Source: Euphorbia lathyris
Lineage: Eukaryota; Streptophyta; Magnoliopsida; Malpighiales; Euphorbiaceae
Assembly (NCBI RefSeq): GCF_963576675.1
Contig: NC_088910.1
Coordinates: 104,560,807 to 104,624,806, forward strand
Reading direction: 5' to 3'
Length of the DNA: 64,000 nucleotides
This document shows positions 44,988 to 55,967 of this stretch, piece after piece. The notes beneath the pieces were generated by a model. It was not told the origin of the DNA. It did not search any database and was given only the letters and a program-made list of their open reading frames with translations. A program made the translations under genes and the position numbers. Position 1 is the stretch's first letter. Each line of letters starts with the position of its first letter.

Positions 44988-45699
44988 ATTAAAAGGCAAA
45001 AGCATGGAATGTGATCCATTTTCTTCAACTTTCCGTTACAACTTTTGTGAGAAAGAGAGAAAAATCTTGGGCTTAGTTTGTTTTTGCACACAAATATTAT
45101 GTATTGAAAAATTTTAAATAAGGAAAAAAGTTGTTGGAAAATAAAATATTTCTAGAAGTTTAATTACAACAGCTGAAAATATTTTTCCATATTTTTTTAT
45201 ATCTTAAAAAATTCTTATTAGGATTAAAAATGAAAGAAGAATAGAAGAAATCATTATCGTCAACTAGATCTTATCTGGATTGAAAATGGAAGAATGATTG
45301 AAGAAATTATTATCTTGGATCATTATTGTCAAATTACCATTTTTATAACATGATTGGCAGAATCTCATAATATTGATATTTTCATGATAATTTATTTCTA
45401 TTAAGATTTATGATGAGTGGCGAGTTGAAGAAAAAATACCTTATAAAAAATTAACTTCATATTATAAAACTAATTATATTTATAGAAAAAATATATTCAT
45501 AAGACAAGTGTTTAATGGCATTCTAAATTTAAAAATATGGCCGGTGGTTATTTGAAGAAAAGAACAAATGACGGGTGGCTGTTATTAGAAGAAATATAAT
45601 AGGGTTGTAAAAGTTTCCTCACTTTCTTCATATATACTCGTGTTGACTAATCTAAGATTTTCCGTTAACTCGTTTTTTTAAACAAACTGATATAAAAAA
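44251..45699. other. AT-rich intergenic; nothing recognised
   Basis: The sequence is very AT-rich. A run of about 30 A occurs at 44956-44985, possibly the tail of an otherwise unrecognised retroposed piece or a simple repeat. No conserved frame or paired end was found. Confidence 0.35.
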
Positions 45700-46215
45700 A
45701 AAATATATCAACTTGCCACGTGGAACTACACATGCCAGCAATCTACCCTTCGAAAGATAGACTATGAAGCTACTCATTGTATAAAAAGTGTCAAACGATG
45801 GCGTGCTAGAAGCTTGATTCGAAAGACATCACAAGACATAGTCAAAAATCCAGTTGTTGCCATAGCACTCTCGATCCTGGGAATCACGGGTCAAAGGGCC
45901 TAGAGGGATATCAGACCCTAATATCCGAGCTTACAATCTTCTATCAACATGAGACACATGGCCACCCTACTCTACTATCCATAACCGACTTTTACAGTTC
46001 AACAACAATATAAATAGAGTAAACCCGGCTCGAGGTAACCAAATTCATAACACATTTTACATTATAACTTCAAATTATTGATTGTGATCATCCTTCAGTC
46101 TTCTCCACAAACTGACTTAGGCATCAAAGCGGGTTCGTCGTGCAAACAGTCCCCCTTTGACATTACTTCTTGTACAGTTGCATGTTGACATGTGGACTTA
46201 CAGGATTCAACTACA
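45700..46215 (+). repeat. Gypsy-type LTR fragment
   Basis: The layout is the same as at 7271-7788: 'aacttgccacgtggaactac' near the left, 'acaatataaatagagtaaac' (TATA region) and 'ctgacttaggcatcaaagcg' near the right, then 'gcatgttgacatgtggactt'. No internal region or second LTR was seen, and the ends were not fixed. Confidence 0.5.
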
Positions 46216-46839
46216 TCACAAACAAACAACGGAAAATTAGAAAAATACTTCCATGCACAATATTTTTTGACAAACAACTGAAACCTTAATTATCAATCTA
46301 AACACACGATTATTATCCTCATTTTTTATTTTGTTTACTTGCCTTATTCTAAGCTTCTCATAGATTAACCCCTTTTTTAGGACTTAATACATCACGCGCC
46401 CTCTAAATTTGACCTAAGAAAAACTGATTGGCCTTGATTTCATTCACAATAATCCTCCCAATCCTAAAATTAACTCCACTCAACCATTAATATTCTTTTA
46501 CCAAACACATATCCCATTCTTTAAGATGAGATCTTTCTCCTTATCTTTCACCTCCTATACTAAATAGAAAATGTACTAGAACTAGAAATCCATCATATAT
46601 CAATGATTACCATACCTTATTAACCAATAATACACAACTATTTCCCTTACATACAACACCATACCTATTATCAACACATCTCACACATGAGTCTCTCATT
46701 TTAAATGAGTGTTTTCCATCAATATCACTTTTCACAGAACCATAAACATGCAACTAAGATAGCAATGATCCATAATGGCAACATGAACTTTTACATTTCG
46801 AAACTAACCAAACATGTGAGCTAAAACCCTTGCCAACTC
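46216..46839. other. Intergenic; nothing recognised
   Basis: AT-rich sequence with short frames only; no repeat pair was recognised. Confidence 0.3.
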
Positions 46840-46965
46840 AGAAAACCTCCATTGGCTACAAATGGGGCATAGGGTCAACCATAAATCTAATGGCACCATT
46901 GACGGATTTAAAGCTAGACTAGTGGCAAAAGGTTTCACTCAGATTGTAGGTATACATTATAGGCA
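46840..46965 (+). pseudogene. Ty1/copia reverse transcriptase fragment
   Basis: A 40-codon relic reads IGYKWGI, then after a frame change KSNGTIDGFKARLVAKGFTQ followed by IVGIHY. This matches the very conserved start of copia reverse transcriptase ('W.YK.K...G...RYKARLVAKG..Q..GIDY'). It is cut off on the right by other repeat DNA. No other copia sequence was seen nearby. Confidence 0.75.
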
Positions 46966-46972
46966 TATATAT

Positions 46973-47060
46973 ATAAAGTAACCATTATTTTGCTTTTTTT
47001 TTTTTTACCATTGATGATGGGTGTAAAATTAATCCAACGGTAAAAAAAAGGTTACTTTAT
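46973..47060. repeat. Small inverted-repeat element (88 bp)
   Basis: Perfect 11-bp inverted ends 'ataaagtaacc' and 'ggttactttat' bound a T-rich/A-rich body. It sits exactly where the copia fragment stops. It could be a small MITE; no target duplication was established. Confidence 0.35.
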
Positions 47061-47097
47061 AAAAAACAAAGTAATCATATCAAAAATTGAAAAATGC

Positions 47098-48425
47098 TTT
47101 TTTTTTTATAAATGAACAAAAGAAACAAAAGCAAGAACTAGCCCGGGATAAACCTCGGGAAACATAAACCAACTAAATCATCAAGGATGAATTGCATCGT
47201 TGAGGGCGGGGGAAGATCAAGTGTGACAAAACCAAGAGACGAACTATGAGCACTAGAGGCGAGAGAGTCCACAACCAGATTATGTTCATGCTAAATATGA
47301 CAAACCTTCTAATTATCAAAAGCGCACAGAAGACATCGGATATCTAAGATGAGATTACGATGGACACTTGCGATCTCCCTAGAGGAAGTAATGCAGCGGT
47401 TGACCTCCTGGTTATCATACTCGACCAAAAGAAGTCGAATGTTGCACTTCTTGACTAGTAGGAGACCTAAATAAACCCCCCAAATTTTCGCTTCAAACGA
47501 GCTACCCATACCTATCTGATGGTGAAAAACAACAACCCAATCACATGCACTGTTGCGGATAATGCCTCCCACAACCATGTGCCTATTCTCCAGACGAGGC
47601 CCATTCGCATTAAGCTTCGACCAACCTGCTCTTAGTTTACTCCATCCAACGAAAACTTCAGTTCCAATTCTGCCACGCACCGCAGACTCCCCCGAGTCTC
47701 ATGCCCGTCTAAATTCAGCATCATCACGCAACTAAGAAAATCATCTTACCTCTCTCGTCGACCTGCTCATTAAGCAAATAACCCAGAAACCAGTCTGTAT
47801 CAGATGCAACAAAAAACATTGCCTGTCACCAGGCCCGTCTTAGACATTTTGGGGGGCCTGTGCAAAACGTAATAATAAACCAAAAATGCGAAGTATTATA
47901 TATGAATCGATAATAACATTTCGATACAAGATCAAACAAATATATACTTTTTTATTTAAAAAGTGCTATCCTTCTAGAAATTATAATTCTTAAATAAGAG
48001 AAGTTGTTTTAATGGTAATTAAAAAAAATTACCGTTTTTTAACGTTAATAAATTAATAAAAGAATCCTTAGAAAACAAAACTCTTCATCTTCTTCTCTAA
48101 CTTTAACTCTTTAAGTAAAAAAGGTATATATGGTTAGTAACTTGGGCAATTGGGCTGGGCTACTAACTTATATATAATAAGTAAAAAAAAAAAAAAATTG
48201 GGTCCTCTCTAAATTAGGGGGGCCTGTGCTGTAGACCTGCTTGCACAGGCCCATCTACGGGCCTGCCTGTCACGCAACAGGAATTAACTTACACCGGATC
48301 GAAGCCGCACCCGAGTAGTCCCTCAATGTATAAACAACCGATTTCGCCATCAAACCACAACAGGAGCATGTCGGGTCCTGAGCAATATGATGACGAGTTC
48401 GCTTACAATTAGTCAGCAGTTTATG
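47098..48425 (-). pseudogene. 5'-truncated LINE (zf-RVT and RNase H), split by a hAT element
   Basis: On the minus strand the tail is the T-run at 47098-47110 (poly(A) in sense). Above it come the RNase H pieces: ANGPRLENRHMVVGGIIRNS, SSFEAKIWGVYLGLLL, LLVEYDNQEVNRC. Normal members have TDG, AEL and SDN at these sites, so the first catalytic Asp (now Asn) and the Glu context are degraded. Beyond the hAT insertion (47830-48265) the frame resumes with LLTNCKRTRHHIAQDPTCSC, the zf-RVT motif. Stops separate the pieces. The 5' end lies near 48425. Confidence 0.7.
47830..48265. mobile_element. hAT-like element with 8-bp TSD
   Basis: The ends CAGGCCCGT and ACGGGCCTG are inverted. Identical cctgtcac flanks lie at 47822-47829 and 48266-48273. 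The sub-terminal 'ggggggcctgtgcaaaac' and 'ggggggcctgtgctgtag' repeat one another. It has no coding capacity at 436 bp. It lies inside a LINE relic and is therefore younger than that LINE. Confidence 0.8.
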
Positions 48426-49413
48426 ATGAGCACAAATTTATATTAAAGAGTATAAATTATATTATATGATTACACACCATGCTATTCATATATCTTATCA
48501 ATAAACTTATGTCATGTTATATATTTTAGAGGATTTTTAGATTTTAACATTTAGATTTTTGGTCTAAAATTTTATATAAATAATTAACTAAAAATATACA
48601 ATTAATTATACAATGTTAACATTTTATTAGTTGAAGTGTAATATGATATCAAATTATTGATTTATCACACACGAGATGATAAATTTTTCTTAAGAGATGG
48701 TTATTTTGTTTGTATGTGGGAACTAATTAAGTTTATTATTTCATATTTTTTCCATCAGGACTTTTGACTATATTTTAATCTGTCACGTACGATTGATCAA
48801 AATCGGAAATTAAGTTTGTGGTGTTAGATTTTCATCTTGTTTACAATCTGGAATGTGAACAAGATTCTGAAGTTGTGATGGATTATTCCGAATTTTATTT
48901 GTTAAATTATACTAGTAATTAATGGGCTATAATTTGGAGAATAAAACTAGCTCTACTTTTTTCCATAATTCCCCTTTTCTCCCACTTATCAAAATTCTAA
49001 TTTCACACATTTTCATAAGAAATATTCACTGTTAATATCTATATTGTGGGTATTTATTTAGACTAATTTTAAGATACATCGATGTTTAGATTGCGGTAAA
49101 TAGGACTAATTAGTAATCTAACCCATTTGAGAGTCCTTTAACATATTTGATACATTTCCCTTTCATTTTAGTAAATTAGACATTTTCATCCATTTTGGAC
49201 AAAGATACACTAACCTCTTTCTCCTTTTCATTTATTTCAAATTCTTACCACAAAATCCAACACAAGATCTAAGCATATTCTTACATTATTCAAGTTCATG
49301 TAAGTCTTCTTTCTTTATGTTACATACACATTATTCAAGTACGCAGTTGGTTAGTTGAATGTTTTCTCGTTGAACCCGTCATTTCCGATTTCCTACATTT
49401 TTGTCGCATTGAT
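48426..49413. other. AT-rich intergenic; nothing recognised
   Basis: Only short frames are present. Phrases such as 'tgtcacgtacgattgatc' hint at LTR debris but no pair was found. Confidence 0.3.
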
Positions 49414-49468
49414 AGTTGCTCATGTCGCATTTATGACGAAAATTGTCACATTTGCGACAGGAGCAACT
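49414..49468. repeat. Imperfect 24-bp hairpin
   Basis: 'agttgctcatgtcgcattta' plus 'tgac' (49414-49437) pairs with 49445-49468 in about 20 of 24 positions across a 7-nt loop. 'tgtcgcaaatgc' and 'tgcaaatgcg' variants continue to about 49510. It stands out as CpG-containing sequence in AT-rich DNA. Confidence 0.5.
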
Positions 49469-49902
49469 GTCATTGCAAATGCGATAGCAGAAATTTTGTC
49501 GCAAATGCAACAACTTTCGTCACAAAATATGATAAAAATGGAGAAAATTGGAACAATACTGTTGCGGATGAAGAAAGAGGCAAGACCAGCGAGAAAGTAG
49601 GTGTATAAGCTAAAAGTATACCGATTCTACTGGAAACAGTTAATAGCAACAGCAAACATCTATTAGCTAACAGTTAAACCAGACAGACCTTTAATTTTAA
49701 AATACGGCCGAGAATCACATTTTTAGGGCATGATTTATTTTGATGCCTTAAGTTGCAGTAGCAAAACCGAAGCTAACTATTCAGATCAATGAACAAAATT
49801 TAGTGAGAAACACAATGTTTTTTCAGAGATTAATGAAATTATTCATACCAAATTCTATTGGTAGTTCGAAGAACTTTTATGATGGACTGGTTGTAATGGT
49901 TT

Positions 49903-50642
49903 GGCAAAAAGCATCCTGAGACCCCTGATCTTTCATTGTTTGATGCATTAAGCCCTCAATCTTTTATTTAGACACATTGAGCTCCTGATCTTTCACCATT
50001 TGGTGCATTAAACCCTCGATCTTTCATTTAGACACATTGAGCCCTTGATCTTTCATATATGGGTGTATTAGGTCCTTCCATAAATCAATTAATATATAGG
50101 TTTATTAAGGGCATGTTTGGTATGACAACAAATGATGTTCTAAAAATAAAAAATTCTAAAATAAAAAATATATTATACAAATTAATAAAAATAATTTAAA
50201 TAAAAAATTTATTGAACACAATAAAACCTTATTTTTCGATAATTATGTTCTAAAAATAAAAATAATGTTAAAATTGAAGCACATTTTGTGGAAATAAGAA
50301 GGATAATTTTATCAATAACAAGTAACTACAAACAACTGTTCATGAAAATAACTTTTCGTGAAAAGCTTCAAAATGTTGTCGTATCCAGAGAAAATGCGAA
50401 ACGCTACAATTATATAAACCTAACCAAACATGTCCTTAATAAACCTATATATTAATTGATTTACGGAAGGGCCTAATACACCCATATATGAAAGATTAAG
50501 GGCTCAATGTGTCTAAATGAAAGATCGAGGGCTTAATGCACCAAATGATGAAAGATCAGGGGCTTAATGTGTCTAAATAAAAGATCGGGGGCTTAATGCA
50601 TCAAAACAATGAAAGATCAGGGGCCTCAGAATGCTTTTTGCC
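49903..50642. mobile_element. Compact Mutator-like element with about 220-bp TIRs
   Basis: The ends GGCAAAAAGCATCCTGAG and CTCAGAATGCTTTTTGCC open terminal inverted repeats of about 220 bp (49903-50122 and 50423-50642). Inside each TIR a 35-45 bp phrase ('gatctttcatttagacacat', 'tgatgcattaagcc') is repeated about four times. The flanks taatggttt (49894-49902) and taatgattt (50643-50651) are a 9-bp duplication with one mismatch. The middle 300 bp is AT-rich with no frame. Confidence 0.82.
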
Positions 50643-50651
50643 TAATGATTT

Positions 50652-51100
50652 CAATCAATGAAAAAAGAGAAATATATTACCTCATTGGAAAATGATTGAT
50701 GTAAAGAAAAAAAAAACGTGTGATTATCCTATTTCTATTGACAAGATCGAATTGTCATAAATTCTAAAAACAACAAATTACAGTAACATTTTTATATTTA
50801 AACAGAAATTTTCGTTGATAGTAAATTTTTGTTACTTTTTCTTGGGAGTTGACGGATCCGCCGTAATCCTTTAAGTTCCGCACCTGCTAAATAAAGTTTG
50901 AAGATTGGTGAACACTGAAGAAAAGCATTTCCTCCAAACTCTATTTTATATTTAGGGTATTTAAAGCTAGCGTACGCAGTCCAAAAGAAGAATCCTATAA
51001 GTACAGCACCTTTTCTCCTGAATTTCTTGATACTCCCCATAATACCCCCATCAAAATTATACTCTTAATTCGTAACCATTTTTTTTTTCCGTAATGCTTT
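50652..51100. other. Intergenic; nothing recognised
   Basis: An 80-codon minus frame (50798-51040) begins MGSIKKFRRKGAVLIGFFF and contains a hydrophobic stretch. It resembles no family I know and lies among repeats, so I do not call it a gene. Confidence 0.3.
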
Positions 51101-51350
51101 TTTATCCCTCTTAACTTGTCCAAATTTATCATTTTATCCTTCCAACTCATCGAATATCCTATTTATCCATTTAACTCTATAAAAATGGTATTTCTCGCCA
51201 CCTTAATTTGTCCAAATTGGTCATTTTACCACTCTCCAACTCATCAAATATCCTATTTATCCTATTAACTCCATAAAAGTGGTATTTCTCACTTTTTATG
51301 ATCATATTTACCCCATTAACTCCATAAAAATGGTATTTCGTACCCCTTTA
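51101..51350. repeat. Left terminal repeat of a TIR element split by a LINE
   Basis: Two to three tandem units of about 105 bp carry 'taactccataaaagtggtat', 'ttgtccaaattggtcatttt' and 'caactcatcaaatatcctat'. The same units occur reverse-complemented at 55393-55574. The two arms therefore belong to one Mutator-type element into which the LINE at 51626-55270 was inserted. Exact outer ends and target duplication were not found. Confidence 0.6.
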
Positions 51351-51625
51351 TAGTGCAACATTAATAGACCTTATTTAAATGAATTTGAAAATATATTTTT
51401 TTAATATCAACTTTTTTATTTTGTTTTAATTTGATAATTATATTGATCCTTCATGTGTTTATTACAATAATATTGTATTACAATAATTAGATAATCAAAA
51501 TTTAATTAGCCAAAAAAGTTAAAAAAAAAAAGAATGAATGAATGAATAAAAGATACAAATAACAAGAACATTAATATAAACGAGTTAAAGACATTATATG
51601 TAGGGATAATGTACCAAAATATGCC

Positions 51626-54600
51626 GCAACTCCCGCAAACTAAATCTAACGGATATGCTTTGCAACTCCTGCAAACTAAATCTGGGAGGATCATGACCAG
51701 TAAGAACGAAGTGGTTGACAGCTCAGATATTCTCGATTCTAGAAATTCTGACTGGATTACCACTAGGAAAAAATATAAAGCAAAAAATGCAGGCATGTCT
51801 TCTGAATCCCGCTCTAAAGTGCGGATTAGACCCCCCAATTCGTTTTATATGATAATTTTGTATTGGAATTGCTGCGGGATTAATAACCCGGGTACTCAGA
51901 GAGCGTTAAAGCTCATGTGTAGTGTTAATCGTCCAGATTTGGTTTGCCTTTCTGAACCTATGGTAATGTTAGACAGGAGCCCTCTCACTTTTTGGAGTTC
52001 GCTTGGCTTACAATTGATTTGTAGCAATGTTGTTGGTTCTATTTGGGTTTTTTTTGCAGAAGTGGTAGTCTTAGCCGCTGCACTGTTATTGTTGATCATG
52101 AACAACATATCACCATTAGGTATGCCTTGGGCCTGGAGTCTCTTCAATTATCTTTTGTTTACGGAAGCAACTTCTTTGGCAGGCGCCGCTTCTTTTGGAA
52201 TTCGGCTGGGGGTATCAAAGATTGTATTAAGAGAATTGTCCTGGGTGACTTCAATGTCTTGACTGGGGAAAATGAAAAAACTGGCAGGAATCCGTCTGAA
52301 GTGAGCTGTAGGGACTTCCGTGAGTAATAACAGCTTAGTGGAGGTTGCTAGCACTAGGCCACAATATACTTGGTCAAACGGTAGGATGGGTTCAGAGCAT
52401 ATGGAAAGTAAAATTGATAGAGTTCTTGTAAATGAGGATTTTATGGACTTCTGGGATAGAATCAACTGCTCCGTTCTTCCCCGTCATCACTCAGGCCACT
52501 GTCCGCTTCTCCTTTCCTGCGCGTCGGGCATTGCAAGGAAGGCGCGTTTCCGTTTCCTCACGATGTGGACTACGATGGACTCTCTTAGTAAGTTGGTTGC
52601 CAATCATTGGAGTGATTCACATATTTACTTACCCCCGGCTCAGCTTCTTTGCCACAAGTTAAAATCTCTGAGGCCTAAACTTCGAAGTTGGAATAAGGAG
52701 GTTTTTGGTAGAGTTGATATGAATATTGTTGCTGCTAAGCTTAGTCTGGAGAATATTCATAAGCTTATTACTGATCTTGGGCTTAATGAAGAGAGGCGTG
52801 ATCTCGAGGCAGAGGCGCAAGGGGTGCTTGATCTGCAATTATATAGACAGGAACTTCTGAACCGTGAGAAAAGGAGGGAAAAGTGGTTGGCTGCGGGAGA
52901 TCGGAACTCAAGTTTTTTCCACCATTCGGTCAAAATTAGAAAGGTTCAGTCTTCTATGGACACCTTAATTATTGATGGAAATTTAACTAATGATGAGAAT
53001 ACTATTGCACAACATGTTGTGAACTATCACTCCTCCTTATTCACCGGTGATCGGTTAAATATCAATTACTCAGCCATTGCAGCGGTCATTCCCCCATGTG
53101 TCTCCGATGAAGCCAACAACCAGCTCCTGCATCGTCCCTCAAATGATGAGATTCGGGCAACGGTGTTTGCCATGAGCCGTGACAGTTCGCCTGGTCCAGA
53201 TGGGTATGGAGGCATGTTTTATCAGCATTTCTGGGGCAATATTGGCAAGGATGTGTGTAAGATGGTTCAGAGCTTCTTTGATTCGGGATATATGCTATCG
53301 GGCATGAATTCTAGTATCATGACGCTGCTTCCAAAAATTGAGGATGCTAATGAAATTCATCAATTTAGACCCATTGTTATGGGAAATTTTAGCTACAAAA
53401 TTACTTCCAAAATTCTTTTTGACAGATTGGCTCCTATTGCTTCAAGCGTTGTTTCAGAAACTCAATTTGGGTTCATTAATGGTAGAAGCATCCATCATTG
53501 TATTGCAGCGGCTTCCGAGGGTATTAACATGTTGAAAAAGAAGTGTTATAGCAGGAATATGGCTCTGAAAATTGACATTAGAAAGGCATTCAATACCTTG
53601 GATTGGAACTTTATATTGGCTGTTTTAGAGGCCTTTGAGTTCTCTTTGCAATTCAGAAATTGGATCTTGGAAATCCTCAGATCTGCTCGGATTTCAATTG
53701 CTCTAGGAGGTGGCAATAAAGGATACTTTCACTGCTCCTGTGGGGTGCGACAGGGGGACCCATTATCGCCTATATTGTTTGGGTTGGCGGAGGATTTCTT
53801 TAGCCGTTGGATGAATAGTCTCGTGAGGGAGGGGAAATTTATTCCGATGGGCTATACCAGGCACACTAATTTTCCGTCTCACCTTTTATATGCAGACGAC
53901 ATGTTGCTTTTTGGGAGAGCAACGACTAGCAATATGAATTGCATAAGGGAGATATTCGCCTTTTATGCCTCTATTTCGGGTCAATCGGTAAATTGGGATA
54001 AATCTGATGCTATTTTTGGTAATCACATCGGCACTACCCGTCGGAATGGTTTGATGGATATTTTGGGTATTAGGCAGGCCTCCCTCCCTTTTAACTACTT
54101 AGGCGTTCCGCCCTTTCAGGGAGCGCCAAAAGCATGCTTTTGCAGCCTTTAGTGGACAAATTCCTTGCTAATTTCAGTCTTTGGCATGGCCAAACTCTCT
54201 CCTTTGCTGGTCGTCTTACTCTTATTAAATCGGTTATGACGGGTCCCTTGATTCATTCGTTTATGATTTATAAGTGGCCGGCTTCACTGCTCTCTAAGAT
54301 AACCAGAGCCGTTAGGAACTTTCTTTGGACGGGCAATAGGAACCTTCGTACGCTGGTTTCGGTTCCGTGGAGGATATGTCGCGGAATGCAGTTTGAGGAG
54401 CTTTTCTTGTTGGTCCGTTCTGTGAGAGTTAGATGGGGACTGAGGATAGGTTGGAATTATGTGGTGATCACCTGTTTGTGGTTCATCTGGCAGATTCAGA
54501 ATTGGATAGTTTTTTAGGATGAGCTTCCTTCGATCCAAATTTCACATCAACATCTAAGGATGTTCATTCGCGAGTCTCCTTCTCGTGAGCGTCCGCCGCC

Positions 54601-55270
54601 TGCCCCTGATCTGTTGATTGTTCGTTGGTGTCTGCCGGCAGTTGGTTGTACCAAAGTTAATACAGACGGTGCTGTGTCTAGTGCGCCTAGGAATGGAGGA
54701 GCGGGCGGGGTTTTCAGAAATTACAGGGGCTTCATAAAGGGGTGTTTTGCACTCCCTATCTCGGATTCTTACGCACATGTGGCTGAATTAATGGCTATTA
54801 TCTTTGCTGTTGATATGGCTTGGGAAAGGGATTGGTGTCACCTTTGGATTGAATCGGATTCCCTGTATGCCGTTACTATGCTCCATTCCAATTCCAAGGA
54901 TGTTCCTTGGAGAGTTAGACAGGATTGGTATAGATGGCTCGCTCGCGTTTCAGCAAGGCACTGTAAAATAACACACATTTACAGGGAAGGAAATCAAGCT
55001 GCGGATCGAGTCACGAATTTTGGCAAGACGGCTTCAACGCTGGTGTGGTGGCCGACTGCCCCTTTTTTTCTGTCAATCATTCGTGTTTGACGACATTTGT
55101 AATTTAGCTCATGTTCGTTTTCTTTTTCTTCTTTTTCCTTTTTCCTCCTCTTTCTTTGTATTTTTTCATTTTCTTTTCAATAATATCTGGGTTGTTGGGA
55201 GTGTGCTAGGGGTGTCAACCTAGTTGGGATGTCCGGCCCTTCCTTCGCGTCCCATCCTTTTATTTAAAAA
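51626..55270 (+). mobile_element. Truncated LINE nested in a TIR element, perfect 18-bp TSD
   Basis: An identical 18-bp direct repeat, aatgtaccaaaatatgcc, lies at 51608-51625 and 55271-55288. The element ends in 'tttatttaaaaa', a short A-tail. It keeps the last part of ORF1 and all ORF2 domains except a deleted connector (see the ORF2 entry). It sits within the TIR element whose arms are at 51101-51350 and 55393-55574. Confidence 0.88.
51851..55090 (+). pseudogene. LINE ORF2 (EN, RT, RNase H) with internal deletion
   Basis: The endonuclease starts at 51851 (IILYWNCCGINNPGTQRAL), passes through frameshifts near 52060 and 52240 (GDFNVLTGENEKTG) and ends with RHHSGHCPLLLSC. One long frame, 52320-54152, carries the RT: MTLLPKIEDANEIHQFRPIV, ALKIDIRKAFNTLDWNFI, GVRQGDPLSPILFG and LLYADDMLLFG. 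AFN replaces the usual AFD in the second motif. After a frameshift near 54135 the thumb continues to RAVRNFLWTGN. The usual zf-RVT stretch of 250 or more residues is then almost absent, and RNase H (KVNTDGAVSSA, AELMAIIFAVDMA, WIESDSLYAVTML) starts within about 100 codons. An internal deletion of several hundred base pairs near 54375-54400 is the simplest reading. The RNase H ends at 55088-55090. Confidence 0.82.
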
Positions 55271-55392
55271 AATGTACCAAAATATGCCTATGGTTTTTGA
55301 GGAAGTATCAATTTAGGTTTCACATACAAAATAGCATCAATATAGGTTTAACGTTTAAAAAATGTATCAATTTAAGCCTCGATAACAGATTG

Positions 55393-55574
55393 TAAGGGGT
55401 GAGAAATACCACTTTTGTGGAGTTAGGAGGGTAAATAGGATATTCTATGAGTTCGGGGGTAAATGGACAAGTTGAAAGGGTGAAAAATACCACTTTTATA
55501 GAGTTAAGGTGATAAATAGGACATTCAATGAGTTTGGGAGTAAAATGACCAATTTGGAACAAATTAAGGGGACT
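55393..55574. repeat. Right terminal repeat of the LINE-split TIR element
   Basis: 'ggggtgagaaataccacttt' and 'taaataggatattctatgag' are the reverse complement of units at 51101-51350, again as two tandem copies of about 105 bp. This arm shows the outer boundary of the host element on the right side. Confidence 0.6.
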
Positions 55575-55962
55575 GGATGTCCAAACCCAAAAATATTGCA
55601 TAATAACAGTCAGTAGCGAATATATGATAAACTTATTGGGATCAATTTTACATGTATACAAAAAAAAAAGTTTAAATCAATTTTTTTATATATATACATG
55701 TTATTATCTGAATGGTTAAGAACCAATTTTTTTACATGCTAATATAAAACTTTTTAAAATTAAACTAAATTTGGACAATAAAAGTAAAATTGTTTTCTCA
55801 CCTATGATATATTAATTAAGTTGGATTTTATAATTATATACGAACTCAATCAGTTAATTAACCATTTTGAACCTTAATTTATCGGAAACAATGAACCAAA
55901 AACATTTATAATAGAGATAGTTCCAACAGCTGAGGACCTGAAACCATCCTTAATAAGAATAG
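55575..55962. other. AT-rich intergenic; nothing recognised
   Basis: No frame, repeat pair or known motif was recognised in this stretch. Confidence 0.35.
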
Positions 55963-55967
55963 TTCTT

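Noticed and set aside
44876..45091. Frame with a run of about ten Phe
   Set aside because: It translates the 30-A homopolymer on the opposite strand.
50798..51040. 80-codon minus frame MGSIKKFRRKGAVL...
   Set aside because: No known family, no start or promoter context, and surrounded by transposon ends; chance frame more likely, though kept in mind.
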